Assembly: GCA_015075185.1 (NCBI GenBank)
Contig: JABTUW010000003.1
Location: 1,178,001-1,242,000, forward strand
DNA from: Anaerolineales bacterium
GTDB taxonomy: Bacteria > Chloroflexota > Anaerolineae > 4572-78 > J111
Length of the DNA stretch: 64,000 bases
Reading direction: 5' to 3'
The notes beneath the pieces were generated by a model. That model had not been told where the DNA came from and did not search any database. It saw nothing but the letters and a program-made list of their open reading frames with translations. This document shows positions 59,163 through 64,000 of the stretch, in pieces; the stretch's first letter is position 1, and each line of letters begins with the position of its first letter. A program made the position numbers and the translations under genes.

Positions 59163-61130
59163 ATGCGGATTGACGAACGCAAACTTGATCGAATTTTAGC
59201 CGCTGTCCAAAAGCCCGCCCGCTATACAGGTGGAGAATATAACAGCGTCGCCAAAGACTGGTCCGATCCAAAAATTCTGACCAAAGTCGCCCTGGCTTTT
59301 CCCGACGTGTACGATTTGGGTATGAGCAATCTTGGCCTGGCCATCCTGTATGATTTACTCAACAAGCGGGACGACATCTTGGCTGAGCGGGTCTACGTGC
59401 CCTGGCCCGATATGGAAGCCAAAATGCGGGCCGCTGGCCTGCCGATCTATGCCCTGGAGAGTAAACGCGAAGTGCGCGACTTCGACCTGATTGGCATTAG
59501 CCTGCCCTACGAGCAGCTTTACACAAATGTCTTGACCCTGCTCAATATGGGCCGCATGCCCCTGCGCAGCGAAGACCGTGACGCCAGCTATCCTCTCGTC
59601 TGCGCCGGCGGCAATGCGGTGTTCAATCCCGAACCAATGGCCGATTTTATTGACTTTTTTGTGATGGGCGAAGGTGAGGATGTCATCGTCGAAATTATCC
59701 TGACCCTGCGCGAGGTCGAGCATCTCGACCGGGAGGCCCAACTGCGCCGTTTGGCCCGCATCCCCGGCGTCTACGTACCCCGTTTTTACACACCGAGCTA
59801 CTACGAGGCAGACAGGACGCTGTCCAACATCGAGCCACTGGTAGAAGAAGCCGAGCCGCACGTCGTCAAACGCATCGTTCCCCTGATGCCGCCGCCGGTT
59901 ACGCGTTTTGTGGTGCCTTTTGTGGATGTCACCTTCAACCGGGCTTCGATTGAAATTCAGCGGGGCTGCACCCGGGGCTGTCGTTTCTGCCAGGCCGGGA
60001 TGATCTTCCGCCCGGTGCGCGAGCGCTCGCTGCAGGAGTTGATTGAAACGGTAGACAAAATCATGGCCGAAACCGGCCATGAGGAGATTGGCCTGCTCTC
60101 GCTGAGCAGCAGCGACTACACCCAGATTGGGCCGCTGGTCAAAACCATTGCCGAGAAATATGGCGAGCGGGCGCTGAATATCTCGCTGCCCAGCCTGCGC
60201 ATCGAATCCTTTTCCGCCGATTTGATGGAGATGCTGCAGGGCAGCCGCAAGAGCAGTTTTACCTTTGCCCCCGAAGCCGCCACCGACCGCATGCGCGACG
60301 TGATCAACAAGTACATCAGCACCGAAGATTTGCTGCAAACGGCCGAGGAGGTTTACAGCCGGGGTTGGCGGCTGATCAAGCTCTACTTTATGATCGGCCA
60401 GCCCACCGAAACCGACGAAGATGTGATTGCGATTGCCAAGCTGGCCAAGCGCGTGCTGGCGATTGGCCGCAAGTATCACGGCGGCAAGGCCAAGGTCCGG
60501 GTCGGGGTCAGCACCTTTGTGCCCAAGCCGCATACCCCCTTTCAGTGGGCCAGCCTGGCCAATTTGGACGATATTCGCCGCAAACAGGATTTAATGCGCG
60601 ACGAGTTCGGCCGGGCGCATGGCATTATTTTCAACTGGAACGAGCCGGAAGAAAGCCTGATGGAAGCCTTCCTCTCCCGTGGAGACCGCCGCCTGGGGGC
60701 GGTCATCCAGACCGCCTGGGAGAAAGGGGCCAAATTCGATGCCTGGGGCGACTGGCACAGCCCAGCCGCCTGGCGCGAAGCCTTTGCCGAACATGGCCTC
60801 GACCCCTGGTGGTACGCCCACCGCCCCCGCCTGGCCGACGAAATCTTCCCCTGGGATCACATCAACGCCGGGGTAGAGAAACGCTGGCTGCTCATGGACT
60901 GGTATTCGGCCCAGCGCGGCGAAACCAAGGTGGACTGCCGCGAACACTGCTACCACTGCGGTATTTTGACCGCCTTCAAGGGCCTGCGGGCCAACACACC
61001 CCCGCAAGCCTGGGAGTGCCCCCCCATTCGCAATCCCCGCTGGAAGGAATTAGCCGAAAAAGGTGAGGTCATCGGTTTGACTGCGGTGGTGAAGGAGCGG
61101 ATGGCTCAGAGTAAAGTGCCGGAAGTGTAA
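59163..61130 (+). CDS. B12-binding radical SAM protein, TIGR03960-like
   Basis: A 655-residue radical SAM protein. The N-terminal part (1-200) resembles a B12-binding-type Rossmann domain ('VALAFPDVYDLGMSNLGLAILYDLLN'). The radical SAM centre is 'RGCTRGCRFCQAGMIFRPVRER' in spacing CxxxCxxC (near 277-285). The late 'DCREHCYHCGI' Cys set at about 597-606 suggests a second cluster. TIGR03960 members usually stand next to or are fused with a TIGR03936/DUF2344 partner; none is present here. Substrate is unknown. The histidine kinase starts 18 bases downstream. Confidence 0.9.
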   Translation: MRIDERKLDRILAAVQKPARYTGGEYNSVAKDWSDPKILTKVALAFPDVYDLGMSNLGLAILYDLLNKRDDILAERVYVPWPDMEAKMRAAGLPIYALESKREVRDFDLIGISLPYEQLYTNVLTLLNMGRMPLRSEDRDASYPLVCAGGNAVFNPEPMADFIDFFVMGEGEDVIVEIILTLREVEHLDREAQLRRLARIPGVYVPRFYTPSYYEADRTLSNIEPLVEEAEPHVVKRIVPLMPPPVTRFVVPFVDVTFNRASIEIQRGCTRGCRFCQAGMIFRPVRERSLQELIETVDKIMAETGHEEIGLLSLSSSDYTQIGPLVKTIAEKYGERALNISLPSLRIESFSADLMEMLQGSRKSSFTFAPEAATDRMRDVINKYISTEDLLQTAEEVYSRGWRLIKLYFMIGQPTETDEDVIAIAKLAKRVLAIGRKYHGGKAKVRVGVSTFVPKPHTPFQWASLANLDDIRRKQDLMRDEFGRAHGIIFNWNEPEESLMEAFLSRGDRRLGAVIQTAWEKGAKFDAWGDWHSPAAWREAFAEHGLDPWWYAHRPRLADEIFPWDHINAGVEKRWLLMDWYSAQRGETKVDCREHCYHCGILTAFKGLRANTPPQAWECPPIRNPRWKELAEKGEVIGLTAVVKERMAQSKVPEV

Positions 61131-61147
61131 ATCTTGCTGGAGGATCT

Positions 61148-62941
61148 GTGCCGCCTTTGCAGTACCTGCCTTACCTGCTCCCCCTGATCATCGCCGTTTT
61201 GACTCAAGGCGTCCTGGCTTTTTACGCCTGGCGGCATCGCCGGACCCCGGGCGCTAAATCATTTGCGCTCCTGATGGTGGCGCTGTGCGTCTGGAGTGTG
61301 GGTTACACCCTGGAACTGTTAAGCGGGGCCAACTTACCCCTCAAAGTTTTCTGGGCAAGCGGAAAATATCTGGGGGTTGTGCTTGCGCCGCTGGCATGGT
61401 TCACCTTCGCCCTCGAGTACACGGGCCGGGAAACTTGGCTCACGCCGCGGCGGCTGGCCTTACTGTCCATCGTACCCTTGCTCACCTTCAGCCTGGCCAT
61501 GACCAACAGCGTCCACAACCTGGTCTGGAGTCAGGAGCAGGTGGTCGCAGCAGGCCCGTTCCTGGCCCTGAAGGTCGCTTTTGGCCCCTGGTTTTGGGTT
61601 CACACGGCTTATTCCTACCTTCTCCTTTTGCTGGGCGCAATCCTGCTTGTCCAGGCGCTGCTCCACCGGCCGCACCTCTATCAAGGGCAGATGGCCGGTT
61701 TGCTGCTGGGGATGGCCGCCCCCTGGCTGGGCAATGCTATTTCTATCTTTGGCTTCAACCCCGTTCCCGATCTTGATTTAACCCCTCTCGCCTTTACCGT
61801 TACCGGCCTGATGCTGGCCTGGAGCCTCTTTCGTTTCCGTTTGCTTGATCTTGCACCCGTAGCTCGTGAAACCGTTGTGGAGAGCATGAGCGATGGCATG
61901 ATTGTGCTTGACATGCAGGCCCAAGTAGTTGATATTAACCCCGCCGCCCAACAGATGATTGGGGTGCCAGCGTCGCAGGTCATTGGCCGGAAGGCCGCCG
62001 AAGTTTTTGGGGCCCGACCTGATTTAGTGGAGCGGTACCGCCATGTTACCGAGGCCCGGGACGAGATCGAGGCGGACGGAGAGTATTACGAACTGCGTCT
62101 TTCGCCTTTAAAAAACCGGCGAGGTAATCTAATTGGCCGGGTGATTATTCTCAGAAGTATTACCGAGCGTAAACAGGCCGAGACGGCGCTGGCGCTGGCC
62201 CGCGATCAGGCTTTAGAAGCCAGCCGCCTGAAAAGCGAACTGATGTCGCGGGTGAGCCACGAATTACGGACGCCGTTGGGCATCATCCTGGGCTACGCGG
62301 AGATGCTCCGCTATGGTTCTGATAGTAGTCAGCTAGACGAGTGGCAGCAGAAAGCTCTGGGCGAAATCATTGACAGTACCAACGGCCTGACCGGCTTGGT
62401 GAATGAACTACTGGACCAGATTCAGCTTGATGCCCGCGCCGTCAAGCTGCGCATTGAACCCTTTGCGCCGCAGGAGCTGCTGCGCAAGGTTGAAGCGCAG
62501 ATGGCCATCTTGGCTCACAACAAAGGGTTGGCCTTTGTCGCCACTCTTGAGCCTGACCTGCCTGCCACCTTGTCTGGCGACGAAACCCGCTTACGCCAGA
62601 TCCTCATTAACCTTATCGGCAATGCCATCAAATTCACCCGGACCGGCACGATCCGGATCCGCCTCTACTGTCGCGATGCCGAGCACTGGGCCATGGAAGT
62701 TGCCGATACGGGTCTCGGCATCCCTAAAGAGGCCCAGCAGTACATCTTTGAACCCTTCCGGCAGGTAGATGGGTCAATCACCCGTGAACATGGCGGCACC
62801 GGCCTGGGACTGTCTATTGTCAAACATCTGACCGACCTCCTGGGCGGTCAGGTTATCGTGAAAAGTGAAATTGGGCAGGGAAGTACTTTTACCATTGTGC
62901 TGCCTCTTGTGCCATGCCGGAGTCAACAAAATGCCCGGTAG
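61148..62941 (+). CDS. Membrane histidine kinase with 7TM-like sensor, PAS and HATPase
   Basis: A 597-residue kinase. GTG at 61148 with a GGAGG site is the start. Residues 1-230 hold about seven hydrophobic helices of the histidine-kinase 7TM type ('VLAFYAWRHRRTPGAKSFALLM', 'APLAWFTFALEYTGRE'). A PAS domain (about 240-340) opens 'VVESMSDGMIVLDMQAQVVDINPAAQQMIG'-like. HisKA has His in 'SRVSHELRTPLGIILG' and the HATPase has 'NLIGNAIKFTRTG' and 'GGTGLGLSIVKHL'. No response regulator is adjacent. It is 17 bases after the radical SAM gene, so they are probably co-transcribed. Confidence 0.92.
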   Translation: MPPLQYLPYLLPLIIAVLTQGVLAFYAWRHRRTPGAKSFALLMVALCVWSVGYTLELLSGANLPLKVFWASGKYLGVVLAPLAWFTFALEYTGRETWLTPRRLALLSIVPLLTFSLAMTNSVHNLVWSQEQVVAAGPFLALKVAFGPWFWVHTAYSYLLLLLGAILLVQALLHRPHLYQGQMAGLLLGMAAPWLGNAISIFGFNPVPDLDLTPLAFTVTGLMLAWSLFRFRLLDLAPVARETVVESMSDGMIVLDMQAQVVDINPAAQQMIGVPASQVIGRKAAEVFGARPDLVERYRHVTEARDEIEADGEYYELRLSPLKNRRGNLIGRVIILRSITERKQAETALALARDQALEASRLKSELMSRVSHELRTPLGIILGYAEMLRYGSDSSQLDEWQQKALGEIIDSTNGLTGLVNELLDQIQLDARAVKLRIEPFAPQELLRKVEAQMAILAHNKGLAFVATLEPDLPATLSGDETRLRQILINLIGNAIKFTRTGTIRIRLYCRDAEHWAMEVADTGLGIPKEAQQYIFEPFRQVDGSITREHGGTGLGLSIVKHLTDLLGGQVIVKSEIGQGSTFTIVLPLVPCRSQQNAR

Positions 62942-63032
62942 GGCGCTAGGTGCTTCCCCGCTGAAGAAATTTAGTGTTGGCGATGTGACCGCATGGCAGG
63001 AGCGGAATTTATAGCTTGAGAGGGAGAAAACC

Positions 63033-64000
63033 ATGAAAGTTTTATTTATCGGCGGTACAGGCAAGATTAGCTCGGCCTGCGCTCAGTTGGCCGTGGAGCG
63101 CGGCATCGAGCTTTACCTGTTAAATCGCGGCCAAACTTCGGCCAGGCCGGCGCCCGCGGCGGCCCGCATCTTACAGGGCGACATTCGCGATAAAGGGTCG
63201 GCCAGCCAGGCTCTAGGGGATTTGACCTTTGAGGCAGTGGTCAATTGGATCGCTTTCACGCCTGAGCATATCGAGCTGGACCTCGATCTCTTCCGCGGCC
63301 GCACCCGCCAATACATCTTTATCAGCTCAGCTTCAGCCTACCAGACGCCGCCAGTCAACTTGCCCATCACCGAATCTACCCCGCTGGACAACCCTTACTG
63401 GGAGTACTCGCGGGCCAAGATCGCCTGTGAAGACAGATTGGTGCAGGCTTACCGCCAGGAAAAATTCCCTATGACCATCGTGCGCCCCTCGCACACCTAT
63501 GATAAAACCATGCTGCCCTTTACCGGGGGCTATACCGTGGTTGATCGCATGCGTCAAGGTAAAAAGGTCATTGTTCATGGCGACGGCACGTCGTTGTGGA
63601 CCTTGACCCATCATCGCGATTTTGCGAAAGGCTTTGTCGGCCTGTTGGGGAATAGTCACGCCATTGGCGAGGCCTTCCACATCACCTCGGACGAGCTGCT
63701 GACCTGGAACCAGATTTTTGAAATAGTAGCCAGGGCTGCCGGCGCTGAAGCCCGCTTGGTCCACATTCCCTCGGATTTTATCGCCGCGTTCGATCCGAGC
63801 TGGGGGGCGGGTCTCCTGGGCGACAAGAGTCACAGCGTGATTTTTGACAACACCAAGATAAAACGGGTTGTGCCAGACTTTGCGGCAACTATCCCCTACG
63901 TTCGCGGCGCTGAGGAAGTTATCGGCTGGTATGACGCCAACCCGGTCAGGCAGCAAGTTGACGAAGCCTTCGATCAATTGGCGGATCGGATTATTGCGGC
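63033..64000 (+). CDS. NAD-dependent epimerase/dehydratase-family protein (3' end outside window)
   Basis: The frame opens at ATG 63033 after AGGGAG and stays open to the window end, so about 322 residues are seen and the gene is nearly complete. It begins 'MKVLFIGGTGKISSACAQLA', a nucleotide-binding GxxGxxx motif, and has 'YIFISSASAYQTPP' (Ser) and 'YWEYSRAKIACED' (Tyr-x-x-x-Lys), the extended SDR catalytic set. 'MTIVRPSHTYDK' and 'FHITSDELLTWNQIF' match sugar-nucleotide or isoflavone-type reductases. Substrate unknown. Confidence 0.88.
   Translation, partial: MKVLFIGGTGKISSACAQLAVERGIELYLLNRGQTSARPAPAAARILQGDIRDKGSASQALGDLTFEAVVNWIAFTPEHIELDLDLFRGRTRQYIFISSASAYQTPPVNLPITESTPLDNPYWEYSRAKIACEDRLVQAYRQEKFPMTIVRPSHTYDKTMLPFTGGYTVVDRMRQGKKVIVHGDGTSLWTLTHHRDFAKGFVGLLGNSHAIGEAFHITSDELLTWNQIFEIVARAAGAEARLVHIPSDFIAAFDPSWGAGLLGDKSHSVIFDNTKIKRVVPDFAATIPYVRGAEEVIGWYDANPVRQQVDEAFDQLADRIIA

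Noticed and set aside
59355..60533. Long antisense frame (392 codons) opposite the radical SAM gene
   Set aside because: The sense strand has clear radical SAM motifs; the antisense product is Gln/His-rich with no family resemblance.
63333..63977. Antisense frame (214 codons) opposite the epimerase
   Set aside because: The sense frame has intact SDR motifs and runs through the window end; the antisense one has none.

Overview
The window looks like a chromosomal contig from a mid-to-high-GC, free-living bacterium. The closest fit by eye is the phylum Chloroflexota (Anaerolineae-like). This is inferred from several traits together: exported proteins on long Thr/Pro stalks with SH3b domains, very long multi-GAF histidine kinases, an acidic protein with a repeated 'LPDWL' motif and TPR tail, a solitary TIGR03960-type radical SAM protein, and short dispersed palindromic repeats between genes. 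No rRNA, tRNA, CRISPR array, transposase, prophage or replication origin was seen. The window starts inside an amidinotransferase-family gene and ends inside an NAD-dependent epimerase gene.

Layout. 1-2730: amidinotransferase tail and a polar amino-acid ABC transporter. 2742-5661: minus-strand Mug DNA glycosylase, SRPBCC protein, AT-rich beta-propeller protein and a hypothetical. 5802-8905: a TRAP transporter whose small-permease gene carries an apparent one-base frameshift and whose Tat-exported binding protein is convergent. 9078-11933: PLP enzyme, small membrane protein, CDF metal transporter, rhodanese lipoprotein. 12223-20718: a large minus-strand signalling block. 21093-25578: a four-gene plus-strand operon (AhpD/CMD-like protein, histidine kinase, a REC / thioredoxin-fold / thioredoxin-reductase-like fusion with no CxxC, and a DUF2585-like membrane protein). 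25714-34007: surface proteins and lipoproteins on Thr/Pro stalks plus an exported metalloprotease, with an aminotransferase and an AEC transporter between them. 34167-34998: a degenerate RecA-like gene with a near-consensus LexA/DinR box inside its promoter. 35087-37789: arginase and a GAF-GAF-SpoIIE phosphatase. 38045-41504: MFS transporter, Rieske fusion protein and a small ORF. 41769-44777: the LPDWL-repeat protein. 44938-48004: ndk, a repeat membrane protein, a small membrane protein and nnr. 48254-52292: small envelope proteins, mnmA, a GxxExxY gene between inverted repeats, and a cysteine desulfurase. 52428-58939: K+ channel, pyrimidine phosphorylase, SppA, ABC1 kinase, adenylate cyclase. 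59163-64000: radical SAM protein, histidine kinase, epimerase.

Working together. Much of the window is signal sensing (four histidine kinases, three response-regulator proteins, an RsbW-like kinase, a SpoIIE phosphatase, an adenylate cyclase). The cysteine desulfurase and MnmA form a tRNA thiolation pair. The strongest candidates for undescribed biology are the redox-themed two-component operon at 21093-25578, the LexA-boxed RecA-like gene at 34167-34998, the GxxExxY unit at 50598-51111, and the LPDWL-repeat protein.
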